Shown here: piece after piece, positions 24,518 through 32,823 of the stretch | Layout of the letters: every line of letters starts with the position of its first letter | Numbering within the stretch: the stretch's first letter is position 1 | NCBI GenBank assembly: GCA_000773965.1 | Contig: JRUP01000042.1 | Span: 1-37,823 of the forward strand | From: Enterobacter cancerogenus | Lineage (GTDB): Bacteria; Pseudomonadota; Gammaproteobacteria; Enterobacterales; Enterobacteriaceae | DNA length: 37,823 bases | Direction of reading: 5' to 3' | Made by a program: the position numbers and the translations under genes | The notes under the pieces: generated by a model | Database searches by the model: none | The model's input: the letters and a program-made list of their open reading frames with translations, nothing else | Told to the model about the DNA's origin: nothing

Positions 24518-24982
24518 ATGTCAGCACTGCCTTCATTAGAAACCCTGCTACAGCAGGAAGCTGAGCACCGCTTACCGCAGTTTGATTTCGATTTGGCCTG
24601 GCAAATTGGTCAGGGCATTCAACAGCGTGGCCGCGAAATGAATGCGCCAATTGCTATCGAAGTTTATGCTTTTGGGCAGGTGCTGTTTCTGGCGGCGTTA
24701 CCCGGCTCCGCGCCCGAAAATCTGGAGTGGATGCGTCGTAAACGCAACACGGTGCTGTTGACCGGCCACTCTTCGATGTATGTAGGGTTCGCTAATGAGC
24801 AGAAGGGCGAACGTATGGCGCAGCAGCGTAACATTCGCCAGGAAGATTACACCGATCACGGTGGCTCCTTCCCGCTGCTCAGCCCGCAGGGCGCGATCAT
24901 TGGTGCAGTCAGCATCAGTGGTTTGCCTTCTGAAGACGATCATGCTTTAGCGCTGTGGGGAATCAACCAACTGCTGCGCTAA
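24518..24982 (+). CDS. UPF0303 (YBR137W/HbpS-fold) protein
   Basis: The 154-residue cytoplasmic protein belongs to the UPF0303 family, which shares the fold of GlcG/HbpS proteins and is sometimes annotated as a haem-degrading domain. Family segments include LAWQIGQGIQQRG, PIAIEVYAFGQVLFLAALPG, WMRRKRNTVLLTGHSS, DHGGSFPLL and IIGAVSISGLPSEDDH. The ATG at 24518 is supported by GAGAGGA about eight bases upstream; an earlier start at 24482 would add a leader without family support. It follows the LacI-type gene after 93 bases and may have its own promoter. Biochemical role unsettled. Confidence 0.82.
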   Translation: MSALPSLETLLQQEAEHRLPQFDFDLAWQIGQGIQQRGREMNAPIAIEVYAFGQVLFLAALPGSAPENLEWMRRKRNTVLLTGHSSMYVGFANEQKGERMAQQRNIRQEDYTDHGGSFPLLSPQGAIIGAVSISGLPSEDDHALALWGINQLLR

Positions 24983-25078
24983 TTCCGGCGCAATGAGACG
25001 TCAGCGTGCACGATAAAAACAGAAAACCGTTTATTGAGCACGCTTCCCGGCTCAATGATTGGTGCGAGAGGGGAGTGA

Positions 25079-25110
25079 GACAAGGTGAATGCTTACTACT
25101 GCTCCTTGTC
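25079..25110. other. Inverted repeat in the spacer before the cytochrome gene end
   Basis: GACAAGG (25079-25085) and CCTTGTC (25104-25110) are perfect complements with an 18-base loop. Function unknown; possibly part of a transcript end. Confidence 0.3.
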
Positions 25111-25163
25111 ATTCCGCCTGCACGTTAGAATGGTGTCCAACTTTCGGCTTCACTTCATTGGAT

Positions 25164-25199
25164 GCGCCGCTACTCCTCGGACTGAAGGAATAGCGGCGC
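25164..25199. terminator. Stem-loop at the end of the gluconate dehydrogenase operon
   Basis: GCGCCGCTA (25164-25172) and TAGCGGCGC (25191-25199) form a nine-base-pair stem that can extend with TCC/GGA. It lies just past the cytochrome stop (minus strand). There is no T-tract, so it may act mainly as a 3' stabiliser. Confidence 0.55.
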
Positions 25200-25221
25200 G
25201 TTGATGACTGACAAGAAGCCG

Positions 25222-26535
25222 TTATTTCGCTGCTGGTACTTTCAGCTTATCTCCCGCATCTGTGGCTTTGCGCAGCGTGGCAACATCGCTGGCTTTCACC
25301 TCGGTAGCCTCGTTGCCCCATGAATTGCGCACGTAGTTAAGCACATCTGCCATCTCTTGATCGTTCAATTTCCATGAGAAGGCAGGCATGCCGGCAGACG
25401 TTGGGCGTCCTTCGGTGTGCGGCGCTCGCGCTCCATCCAACAGCGCATGGATCATGTTGGTAGGATCATTCTGCATCGCGGTGTTACCCGCAAAAGCCGG
25501 CACCATACCCGTGATACCTTCCCCCGACAAGCCATGGCAGGCTGAGCAGTCCACCTCATAGCGCAGTGCCGCCTGATCGTGTTTCGTCTTATCCATCACA
25601 AATGCAGTTGGCTTAGCCGTTGCAGAAGCGGGCAGGCTGCGCAAATAGGTGGCAATGGCTTTCAGGTCCTGGTCATTGAAATATTGCGTTGAGTGCTCAA
25701 CCGCTTCTGCCATCGGACCGGCCGCAACACTCTCCCCGTTGGAGCCGGTTTTCAGGTAATCCGCGATCTGCTCATCGCTCCATTTTCCGATGCCAGCATG
25801 AGGATTCGGCGAGATATCAGGTGCATACCATGTCCCTAAGTTGCCGCCTTGCAGATACTGGCTGCTGATCTCTCCTCCTAACGCATTACGTGCGGTGTGG
25901 CACACACTACAGTGCGCGGGGCCGTCAACGATGTACTTACCACGGTTCCAGGCATCATTCTGCGCACTCTGAGGCTTGAACGCACTGTTATCGAAGAACA
26001 ACAGGTTCCAACCCGCCATCGCCAGACGAATGTTATACGGGAAGTTCATGCCTGCGTTTTCGTCGATGGCATTTTTCACTGGCTTCTGCACAGAGAAATA
26101 GGCCCAGAGATCGTGCATGTCGGCATCGCTCATCTGCGTATAAGCGGTGTAAGGCATCGCAGGATAAAGGAAGCCGTGTTCACCGCGTCCCTGACGGACC
26201 GCATTAAAGAAATCGTGCTCCGTCATGTTGCCGATGCCGGTTTCACGGTCGGGTGAAATGTTGGAGCTTTGCAGTGCACCAAAGGGGGTGTCGATCTTGT
26301 AGCCGCCGGAAAAGTCCGCGTTGTGGCACGCCGCGCAATCCGCCAGGCGCATCACATATTCGCCACGTTTAATGGCATCCGCATCACTGCTGTGGAAATC
26401 GGCTAACCTGACCTTATCATCAGCCACATTTGAACGTGAGCTGTCCATCACAACCCACATTCTGCCGGTCACGCCAATGGCGGCGACTACGGCCAACGCC
26501 GCGAGGGTATAGGTAATTTTCTTTGCCTTCGCCAT
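25222..26535 (-). CDS. Gluconate 2-dehydrogenase, tri-haem cytochrome c subunit
   Basis: The 437-residue product starts with a signal or anchor segment (ITYTLAALAVVAAIGV) and carries three c-type haem motifs: CAACH (67-71), CSVCH (209-213) and CSACH (330-334), with candidate axial Met residues in YPAMPY and AGPMAE. This is the layout of the membrane-attached cytochrome subunit that passes electrons from the periplasmic dehydrogenase to ubiquinone. It is the last gene of the operon and starts two bases after the flavoprotein gene ends. Closely similar cytochromes serve other GMC-type dehydrogenases, so the exact sugar acid oxidised is inferred. Confidence 0.9.
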   Translation of the reverse strand: MAKAKKITYTLAALAVVAAIGVTGRMWVVMDSSRSNVADDKVRLADFHSSDADAIKRGEYVMRLADCAACHNADFSGGYKIDTPFGALQSSNISPDRETGIGNMTEHDFFNAVRQGRGEHGFLYPAMPYTAYTQMSDADMHDLWAYFSVQKPVKNAIDENAGMNFPYNIRLAMAGWNLLFFDNSAFKPQSAQNDAWNRGKYIVDGPAHCSVCHTARNALGGEISSQYLQGGNLGTWYAPDISPNPHAGIGKWSDEQIADYLKTGSNGESVAAGPMAEAVEHSTQYFNDQDLKAIATYLRSLPASATAKPTAFVMDKTKHDQAALRYEVDCSACHGLSGEGITGMVPAFAGNTAMQNDPTNMIHALLDGARAPHTEGRPTSAGMPAFSWKLNDQEMADVLNYVRNSWGNEATEVKASDVATLRKATDAGDKLKVPAAK

Positions 26536-26537
26536 GA

Positions 26538-28307
26538 TTATGCCCCCACCAGCGGTGCCGGATTATTGATGTACTTCTGGTGGATAGCTTGCGCCGCACG
26601 CACCGCCAACGCCCCCACGGTGACGGTTGGGTTGTAGCCGCCATTGTTGGGGAAGGCCGAGGCACCGACCACAAACAAATTATGCGCATCCCAACTTTGC
26701 AAGTACGGATTGAGCGCGGAAGTACTCGGATCGGAACCCATGACTGCGCCGCCAATAGTATGCGAGCTATGCTGCATGTAAGGATTCCAGCTTTTTTCTG
26801 ATTGGTTATCGATCACCAGATGCTGCCCGCCCACTTCCTTCATGATATTGATGGCGCGATCGGTCACGTAATTTGCCATTCGTTTGTCATTTTGGTTCCA
26901 ATCAAAAGTGACGCGAAGCAATGGCTGACCGTGGCGATCTTTGTAGTTAGGATCCAGATCGAGGAAAGCATCACGCATTGGCATCGACGTGCCCTGACAG
27001 AAGATGGTGCCCGCCGTTTGGTAATCACGCGCATAACCCGCCTTCCATTCACTGCCCCAACGTTTGGTGCCAGGACGCAGGCCGTTCATGTTTTGAATTG
27101 GACGGCCATTGGTAGAGAAGCCCATAATGCCCGCGCCGCCAATAAAGTCGAGGTCGCTATGATCGAAATTGTCGCCGTTGAAATCATCAATCTGCACCGC
27201 TAGCGCGCCGCCACCGATAAACGGGTTCATGTATTCGTTATCGAAGAAACCGGTCACGCTTGAACACGTCTGATAGTTGTAGTTGCGTCCGATGGTGCCA
27301 CGGCCGGTGAGCGGATCGTATTTCTCACCGACGCCGGAGAGCAGCATCAGGCGCACGTTATCCATCTGGTAAGCGGTGAAGCAGACGATATCGGCAGGCT
27401 GGAAACCTTCCACGCCATCCAGAGTGACAAATTTCACGCCTTTCACGGTTTTTCCGTCTTCATGCTTCACGGCATGCAGGACTTCTGTCTCCGTCAGCAA
27501 GGTGAAGTTTGGACGACGCATTAACACCGGCAAAATGCAGGCCTGTGGCGACGATTTGGAGAAGTTGCCGCAGCCGTGGAAATCGCAGAAACCGCAATAG
27601 GTGCATGGCCCCATGCTAACGCCTAGTGGGTTAACATAAGCTTGAGACAGGTTGCCAGCGGGTACCGTGAAGGGGTGATAACCCATGTTCTCGGTGGTCT
27701 TGCGATATTTGCTCATCCAATGGGTATCTTTGAGCGGTGGCGTTGGGTAATCCCGTTTGCGTGCGCCCTCAAAGACGTTGCCGCCCGGGCGTTTTTCACC
27801 GTTCAGATTTCCGGCGTAGCCCGAGGTGCCAGCGATGCGCTCGAAGCGATCGTAGAAAGGTTCCATTTCGTCGTAGGTCACGCCCCAATCCTGCAACTGT
27901 AAGCCGGCCATCTTTTTCGCGCCGTAACGCTCACGCGTCTGGGTCGCGACTTCAAAATCCCACGGCGTGAAGCGCCAGGACATGCCTGCCCAGTGCGTGC
28001 CTGCACCACCGACGTTCCAGCCAAACTGATATGCCGACCAGTTACGCACCGGGGCAGCAAGTTGGTCGCTGCGGTTGCGGAACGTGGTGGTTTCGACACT
28101 CATCGGCTGTAAAATTTTGCGGCGCGTGTGGAAACGCAATTCATCGGCATCAATCGCCACTGGGAAGTCGGTGGAGGTATCACGCCACGCGCCACGCTCA
28201 ATACCCATCACATTCAGCCCAGCGCGGGTTAGCTCTTCCGCCATCACCGAACCGGCCCAACCCATACCAACGATCACCACGTCAGCCTTATTTCGTTCTA
28301 AAGTCAT
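26538..28307 (-). CDS. Gluconate 2-dehydrogenase, flavoprotein (GMC) subunit
   Basis: The 589-residue flavoprotein has the FAD-binding motif VGMGWAGS (Gly14, Gly16, Gly19), the GGAGTHWAGMSWR region, a cysteine cluster Cys235, Cys238, Cys241, Cys246 (CTYCGFCDFHGC) typical of members with an iron-sulfur centre, and the C-terminal GMC block with HSSHTIGG and NPTVTVGALAVRAA. It oxidises D-gluconate or a related sugar acid in the periplasm. It has no signal peptide and is likely exported with the Tat-bearing small subunit encoded 18 bases upstream. Operon order is small subunit, flavoprotein, cytochrome. Confidence 0.92.
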   Translation of the reverse strand: MTLERNKADVVIVGMGWAGSVMAEELTRAGLNVMGIERGAWRDTSTDFPVAIDADELRFHTRRKILQPMSVETTTFRNRSDQLAAPVRNWSAYQFGWNVGGAGTHWAGMSWRFTPWDFEVATQTRERYGAKKMAGLQLQDWGVTYDEMEPFYDRFERIAGTSGYAGNLNGEKRPGGNVFEGARKRDYPTPPLKDTHWMSKYRKTTENMGYHPFTVPAGNLSQAYVNPLGVSMGPCTYCGFCDFHGCGNFSKSSPQACILPVLMRRPNFTLLTETEVLHAVKHEDGKTVKGVKFVTLDGVEGFQPADIVCFTAYQMDNVRLMLLSGVGEKYDPLTGRGTIGRNYNYQTCSSVTGFFDNEYMNPFIGGGALAVQIDDFNGDNFDHSDLDFIGGAGIMGFSTNGRPIQNMNGLRPGTKRWGSEWKAGYARDYQTAGTIFCQGTSMPMRDAFLDLDPNYKDRHGQPLLRVTFDWNQNDKRMANYVTDRAINIMKEVGGQHLVIDNQSEKSWNPYMQHSSHTIGGAVMGSDPSTSALNPYLQSWDAHNLFVVGASAFPNNGGYNPTVTVGALAVRAAQAIHQKYINNPAPLVGA

Positions 28308-28325
28308 TGAATCAGCTCCGGGGTA

Positions 28326-29054
28326 TTAATCGTTGGGGATTAGACTGACAGGAATAAGTGCCAGGTTTTCATTGCGACGTTCGATATAAGGGCGGTAGTC
28401 ATAGCGAGCGCCAGGGAAACCAATCATCTTCCAGCCCGCCATGTTTTTATTACCGCCGTAAATCGGATCGGCCAAATAACCTTCTCGGGCGTTCTGCAGC
28501 ATTAATTCAAAAAAGGCCTGGCTGTTTACATCTGCGCCTAAATCAATTTTTCCGTCTTCCATTTTTGTCAGGAAGTCATCAACCTGTTCGGCATTCAGCG
28601 CATGGAAGGAAGATTGATGATTTTTTAGTGCCCAGCTTTCCAGTGCCTTTAGACCGGTTAAATAACGTTCCTTTGGTGCGGAGAGAAATTGCGGGCTGCC
28701 CATAATTTTCTCTTCGTTTTCAGGATGCAGTGGAGCCTGCAAATAAAGCGCGGCTCCTGAACCGTAATCACCCGCTAATTGGTTATCGAGGAACTCAATA
28801 CAGCCCGCTTCAGTGGCAGAAGGCCCTAGCTTATCGGCCGGGATCAAACGATCAAAAATCGCCTGTAGATTTTGACGGTCGAGCGGGTTGGTGAGTACCT
28901 GGTAACCATCCTTCCAGGCGGGCTGCGGCAGATGGTCAGCACTGAGCTGGGTTTCCAGCGGCACATTGTGCAGCTCTTTGGCGCGCAGTTGCGGTGCCAC
29001 GGCAAGTGAGGCGACAATACCGCTCAGCGAAAAGAGCGCTTCTCTTCGGTTCAT
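28326..29054 (-). CDS. Gluconate 2-dehydrogenase, small (gamma, subunit 3) protein
   Basis: The 242-residue product is subunit 3 of the GMC-type membrane dehydrogenase. Its N-terminus MNRREALFSLSGIVASLAVA has adjacent arginines and a short hydrophobic run, as in a twin-arginine signal. Subunit 3 is thought to carry the flavoprotein through the Tat pathway and stabilise the complex. Family segments include FDRLIPADKLGPSATEAGCI and a C-terminal MIGFPGARYDYRPYIE. It is the first gene of the minus-strand operon; an inverted repeat at 29232 is a candidate control site about 180 bases upstream. Confidence 0.9.
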   Translation of the reverse strand: MNRREALFSLSGIVASLAVAPQLRAKELHNVPLETQLSADHLPQPAWKDGYQVLTNPLDRQNLQAIFDRLIPADKLGPSATEAGCIEFLDNQLAGDYGSGAALYLQAPLHPENEEKIMGSPQFLSAPKERYLTGLKALESWALKNHQSSFHALNAEQVDDFLTKMEDGKIDLGADVNSQAFFELMLQNAREGYLADPIYGGNKNMAGWKMIGFPGARYDYRPYIERRNENLALIPVSLIPND

Positions 29055-29231
29055 ACTTCTTTCCCTTAATCATTCCATCGTCTGATGGACACGGCAGATT
29101 AATATTGACAGAGCACGACATTCCGGACATTCAGACCCAGGCCGACCACACGCTAATTAGCGCGCAGGCGTCCACGACGAATCCGTGTTCGTTATTATGA
29201 TTTCTCAGAAGGTATTGAAAGACGTTATACA

Positions 29232-29250
29232 CGTGTTGTTAATCAACACG
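29232..29250. promoter_or_regulatory. Inverted repeat upstream of the gluconate dehydrogenase operon
   Basis: CGTGTTG, TTAAT, CAACACG: seven-base perfect arms around a five-base centre, in the gap before the operon. Candidate operator of an unidentified regulator. Confidence 0.4.
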
Positions 29251-29301
29251 CGATTCCGTAGGCTGGATTTTTCCCGCCATTGCCAAATGTCTTCACGGAA
29301 A

Positions 29302-29316
29302 ACCCGTTATTCGGGT
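29302..29316 (-). terminator. Stem-loop terminator of the leftward sugar operon
   Basis: ACCCG, five bases, CGGGT lies just past the TIM-barrel gene stop. Read on the minus strand it is followed by TTTTCC; read on + it is followed by CTCCTTTATTTTT, so it may work in both directions. Confidence 0.6.
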
Positions 29317-29327
29317 CTCCTTTATTT

Positions 29328-30152
29328 TTAATAAATATATTTTTTCATGTCGTCGATGCTGTGACGGGCAATATTCCAGAGATCATCTTCCCAGTTGCGC
29401 GGGCTCAATAATTCCGGTGACCATACGCCGTTATATCCCGTGGCTTTCACTGCCGCCACCCAGGCTGGAATATCAACATCGCCCTCACCGGGCGCGTAAT
29501 TGCGCTGGACCCATTCGTCCCAGGCTTCGCCAGGATGGGCGGCGCGACCATCACAGAAATGCACACCGTAGATCAAATCCTTGTCCATGCGCGCCACTTC
29601 ATCCGGTGTGGTGCCACCGCCGGCGTGCAGGTGCCAGAAATCGACCACCACGCCAAGGTTATCTTTGCCACTCTGTTTAATCAGATCCAGCGCGTGTTGC
29701 AGTGAATTGAAGGCAGTGAAGGCCACCACTTCTATCTGGAATTTAATGCCATGTGGCTTGCCGATATCGGCGATGGCGCAGAGGTTTTCCAGCAAGATGG
29801 CATCACGTGCGGCGTCTGGCAGATGATCTAATTCGGTTAACGCCATAATTTGCACCACCGGGCAGCGCAGTTCCACGGCCGCCTGTACCACTTTCTCCGC
29901 TTCACGCAGCAGGGCGGCACGTTCTTCTGGCTGGAAGCGACCCATCCGCTTCAGAGCATTAATGCAGGTGATCTCAATCTGATACTTCGCCAGCAGATCA
30001 CGATATGTTGCGTAACTGCCGCCGTTATCCAGATAGCGATACAGATGTTCAGGCAGAATCTCCAGTCCGCTGTAGCCTGTTTCGTGGGCGATGCGTAACT
30101 GAGTGACGGCATTGCTGTACCAGACAGAAACACCATGCAGTGACAACTTCAT
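29328..30152 (-). CDS. Sugar phosphate isomerase/epimerase-like TIM-barrel protein
   Basis: The 274-residue cytoplasmic protein is an AP-endonuclease-2-type TIM barrel. Likely divalent-metal ligands appear in IEVVAF, VVVDFWHLH, VHFCDGR and WSPELL, the usual Glu/Asp/His/Glu set. Such proteins isomerise, epimerise or dehydrate sugars and inositol derivatives. It has a strong ribosome binding site (AAGGAGG) and lies 17 bases after the LacI-type gene, so both are in one leftward operon. Its precise reaction cannot be told from sequence; the divergent Gfo/Idh and second TIM-barrel genes suggest a shared carbohydrate pathway. Confidence 0.82.
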   Translation of the reverse strand: MKLSLHGVSVWYSNAVTQLRIAHETGYSGLEILPEHLYRYLDNGGSYATYRDLLAKYQIEITCINALKRMGRFQPEERAALLREAEKVVQAAVELRCPVVQIMALTELDHLPDAARDAILLENLCAIADIGKPHGIKFQIEVVAFTAFNSLQHALDLIKQSGKDNLGVVVDFWHLHAGGGTTPDEVARMDKDLIYGVHFCDGRAAHPGEAWDEWVQRNYAPGEGDVDIPAWVAAVKATGYNGVWSPELLSPRNWEDDLWNIARHSIDDMKKYIY

Positions 30153-30169
30153 CTCTCCTCCTTGTTACC

Positions 30170-31183
30170 TCAGGGTTTCAGGTGAGAGCGTCGTAAGCGC
30201 AATTCTCCCTGAGACCAAACACCACCTGGAGTGGCCTTTCCGTCAATCAAGCGGTTGAGGGCTTCATTGACAATTAAATCCAATCGCTGGCTAAACGTGG
30301 TCAGTTGCCAGCTGGACAAACTGGCTTCATCGATATCATCAAAACCCACCACCGCCATAAAACGGTTGCCTGCATGCTCTTTAAGCGCCGTCAATGCGCC
30401 GAGTGCCAAAATGTCGTTCTCGCAAAACAGGGCGTCAACCCGCTGCTGAGGTGCGTGCGCGTTGAGATAATCACTCAGCACTTCATAACTCCGCTCACGA
30501 GAGTACTCGCCTGCAGTGAGCAGTAATTCCAGCGTCAATCCAGCCTCCTGAAGTGCCAGCTTTAGGCCATCCAGGCGCTGGGTATGATGGCTGCTGGTTT
30601 CCGGTCCCATCATATAGCCGATACGGGTGTAGCCCTGTGCCAGCAACAGTTCGCCCAGCTGTTTACCCGCGCGTAAACCGTCAACGTTCACCACATCGAT
30701 ATCGGGCTCGTCATTGTTTCGGCACACCTGCACCAGCGGAATCTGATGCATCTCGCGCGCCACGCTAATCAGTTCGTCGGTTAACACGGTGCCGAGAAAC
30801 AGCAGGCCATCCACTTGCAACTGATCGGCGAGCGTCAGCACGGCGCTGTAATTTTTTCCGCTACCAATATTCAGCAACAACGCCATGTAGCCGCGCTGTT
30901 GCAATTGACGTGTGACCATGTCGAGCATCAGCATCGAGTGAGGATTCTTCATCTCATCGATCACCACGCCGATAATGTGCGTTTTCTTCTGCGACAGGCT
31001 GCGTGCCAGCAGGTTAGGGCGATAGCCCAATTCCGCGGCGATTTTCAATATCTGTTCACGCGCCTTGTCAGAGATGGATGCACCGGGCGTGAAAGCGCGG
31101 GATACGGTCCATTTTGAGACGCCGGCAAGTCGTGCGACATCACTTGCTGTGGCTTTGTGGGGCTTCTTTGTTGGTTTATTCAT
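30170..31183 (-). CDS. LacI-family repressor of the divergent sugar locus
   Basis: The 337-residue product has a LacI-type N-terminus (ATASDVARLAGVSKWTVSRA, then the hinge region RPNLLARSLSQKK) and a sugar-binding effector domain ending in VVGFDDIDEASLSSWQLTT. The ATG at 31183 places the helix-turn-helix at the usual position; a longer frame from 31351 adds 56 residues rich in Ile, Leu and Phe with no family match and runs over operator sequence. Up to four copies of an 18-bp dyad lie in the spacer, two of them 140-180 bases before this gene, so autoregulation is likely. Confidence 0.9.
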   Translation of the reverse strand: MNKPTKKPHKATASDVARLAGVSKWTVSRAFTPGASISDKAREQILKIAAELGYRPNLLARSLSQKKTHIIGVVIDEMKNPHSMLMLDMVTRQLQQRGYMALLLNIGSGKNYSAVLTLADQLQVDGLLFLGTVLTDELISVAREMHQIPLVQVCRNNDEPDIDVVNVDGLRAGKQLGELLLAQGYTRIGYMMGPETSSHHTQRLDGLKLALQEAGLTLELLLTAGEYSRERSYEVLSDYLNAHAPQQRVDALFCENDILALGALTALKEHAGNRFMAVVGFDDIDEASLSSWQLTTFSQRLDLIVNEALNRLIDGKATPGGVWSQGELRLRRSHLKP

Positions 31184-31322
31184 AGCACCTGCGTAGGGAG
31201 AAAAGGCGGAGTCCCCTGCATTGAACGTGAAAGCCAACTGAAAATAAACACCTAAGCGCAGGCAAATGAGGCAAATGACATCGAATAACCCTGTTTTTAT
31301 GATGTTACGATTATGTTTGATC

Positions 31323-31340
31323 TTTGCACCCGATTGCAAC
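31323..31340. promoter_or_regulatory. LacI-type operator copy A
   Basis: TTTGCACCCGATTGCAAC, three differences from the perfect palindrome at 31606. It lies 22 bases (about two helical turns) centre to centre from copy B. Confidence 0.7.
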
Positions 31341-31344
31341 GAGT

Positions 31345-31362
31345 TTTGCATTCGGGTGCAAA
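31345..31362. promoter_or_regulatory. LacI-type operator copy B
   Basis: TTTGCATTCGGGTGCAAA, two differences from copy D. It is placed for control of the leftward lacI-type promoter. Confidence 0.75.
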
Positions 31363-31488
31363 TTTAACGGTTTTTGTGATCTTCTTCGCTGAATTGCATG
31401 TTGCCAGATTGACTAAAAAGTCGGCATCGCTGACATTCAGCGCTTGTAAGCACAAGAATCATCCTTTTTATGCCCGATTCTGATGCGA

Positions 31489-31506
31489 TTTGCACTCGGT
31501 AGCATC
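31489..31506. promoter_or_regulatory. Weak LacI-type operator copy C
   Basis: TTTGCACTCGGTAGCATC, with a good left half and a poor right half (five differences from copy D). May be an auxiliary site or chance. Confidence 0.35.
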
Positions 31507-31605
31507 TCGTGAAGTACGGCAGTACGTGCAGTGCAATGGATACCAACGCGTGAATAAATAACAAGAATCAGCAGTAACAGATACGAACATCTACCCTCAA
31601 CCTAA

Positions 31606-31623
31606 TTTGCACCCGGGTGCAAA
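31606..31623. promoter_or_regulatory. LacI-type operator copy D, perfect palindrome
   Basis: TTTGCACCCGGGTGCAAA is a perfect 18-bp palindrome with a central CG, as expected for LacI-family operators. It ends 13 bases before the Gfo/Idh ATG, directly ahead of its ribosome binding site, so a bound repressor would block the rightward transcript. Confidence 0.85.
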
Positions 31624-31636
31624 AACAGGAGTGACT

Positions 31637-32815
31637 ATGTTAAATGGTGAAAAACGCATTCCACGCCCGCTCCGCTGGGCAATGATCGGTGGCGGCCGCC
31701 TGAGTCAGGTGGGTTATAAACATCGGTCCGGTGCCTTGCGTGACAATACCGCCTACCAGATGGTAGCTAGCGCCTTTGATATTGATGCTGCGCGCGGACG
31801 CGAATTTGGCGTCAATCTTGGACTTGCGCCGGAACGTTGTTATGACCACTACCAGCAATTGCTAGAGGAAGAGGCAAAGCGTGACGATGGGGTGGAAGTG
31901 GTGTCAATCGCCACCCCCAATGGCACCCATTATGAGATCACGAAAGCGGCGCTGAATGCCGGTATTCATGTGATTTGTGAAAAACCACTGTTCTTCACCA
32001 GCGCGGAAGCGCAGGAGATTAAAGCACTGGCAGAGGCGAAAAAGCTCATCGTCGGCGTGACATACGGCTTCTCCGGCCATCCTTTACTGATGCAGATGCG
32101 AGCCATGATTGCCAACGGCGAAATCGGCGAAGTGCGTATGGTGGAGCTGCAATATACCCACGGCTTCAGCGCCAATGACAGTGCCGATAAATTTAGCGAA
32201 GCACAGAAATGGCGTGTCGATCCAAAAATCGCCGGTCCCTCTTTTGTACTGGGCGATATCTCCACTCACACCTTCTACATTTCGCAGCTGGTGCTGCCGC
32301 AGCTGAAAGTCAAATCACTGCTGTGCGATCGCCAAAGCTTTATTCCCTCACGCGCACCGCTGGAAGACAACGCGATGGTGCTGATGCATTACGACAACGG
32401 GGCGGTAGGGCGCATGTGGGCGTCATCGATCAACGCCGGTTCAATGGACAGCCAAAGCATCCGCATTATCGGTTCACGCGCCAGTCTGGAGTGGAGTGAT
32501 TACAACCCGGGCGAATTGAAATACGAAGTGCAGGGCCAGCCAAATCAACTGATGCATCACGGTATGCCGTATTTGCATGAAAGTGCGCTGGCGGATGAGC
32601 GTCTGGGTGCATTGCATACTGAAGGCCTGGCCGAGTCCTGGGCCAACATCTACCTGAAATTCGCCATCGCTATCAGTGCCACCCAGCGTGGCGATCAGCA
32701 CACGCTTGATAACCTGATCTATCCCGACATTAATGCCGGGCTGGAAGGCGTGCGCTGGATCGAGAACTGCGTTCGTTCCGCCGACAACGGCGCGACCTGG
32801 GTCAACTACCAATAA
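31637..32815 (+). CDS. Gfo/Idh/MocA-family oxidoreductase
   Basis: The 392-residue cytoplasmic NAD(P)-dependent enzyme has the Rossmann motif AMIGGGRLS (Gly18-Gly20), the conserved EKP motif (Glu115-Pro117, CEKPLF) and a C-terminal alpha/beta domain with GDISTHTFY, a probable substrate/catalytic region. Members oxidise or reduce sugars and inositols. The ATG at 31637 follows CAGGAG; an upstream in-frame TTG at 31607 lies inside the operator and is rejected. The next gene starts nine bases later. Probable control by the divergent LacI-type protein through the palindrome at 31606. Confidence 0.88.
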   Translation: MLNGEKRIPRPLRWAMIGGGRLSQVGYKHRSGALRDNTAYQMVASAFDIDAARGREFGVNLGLAPERCYDHYQQLLEEEAKRDDGVEVVSIATPNGTHYEITKAALNAGIHVICEKPLFFTSAEAQEIKALAEAKKLIVGVTYGFSGHPLLMQMRAMIANGEIGEVRMVELQYTHGFSANDSADKFSEAQKWRVDPKIAGPSFVLGDISTHTFYISQLVLPQLKVKSLLCDRQSFIPSRAPLEDNAMVLMHYDNGAVGRMWASSINAGSMDSQSIRIIGSRASLEWSDYNPGELKYEVQGQPNQLMHHGMPYLHESALADERLGALHTEGLAESWANIYLKFAIAISATQRGDQHTLDNLIYPDINAGLEGVRWIENCVRSADNGATWVNYQ

Positions 32816-32823
32816 GGACTGCC

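Noticed and set aside
31184..31351. 56-residue N-terminal extension of the LacI-type regulator
   Set aside because: It displaces the helix-turn-helix from its normal N-terminal place and would include operator sequence; the ATG at 31183 fits the family.
31371..31392. CRP-like site in the divergent sugar spacer
   Set aside because: Good TGTGATCT left half but a poor right half; not enough to call.
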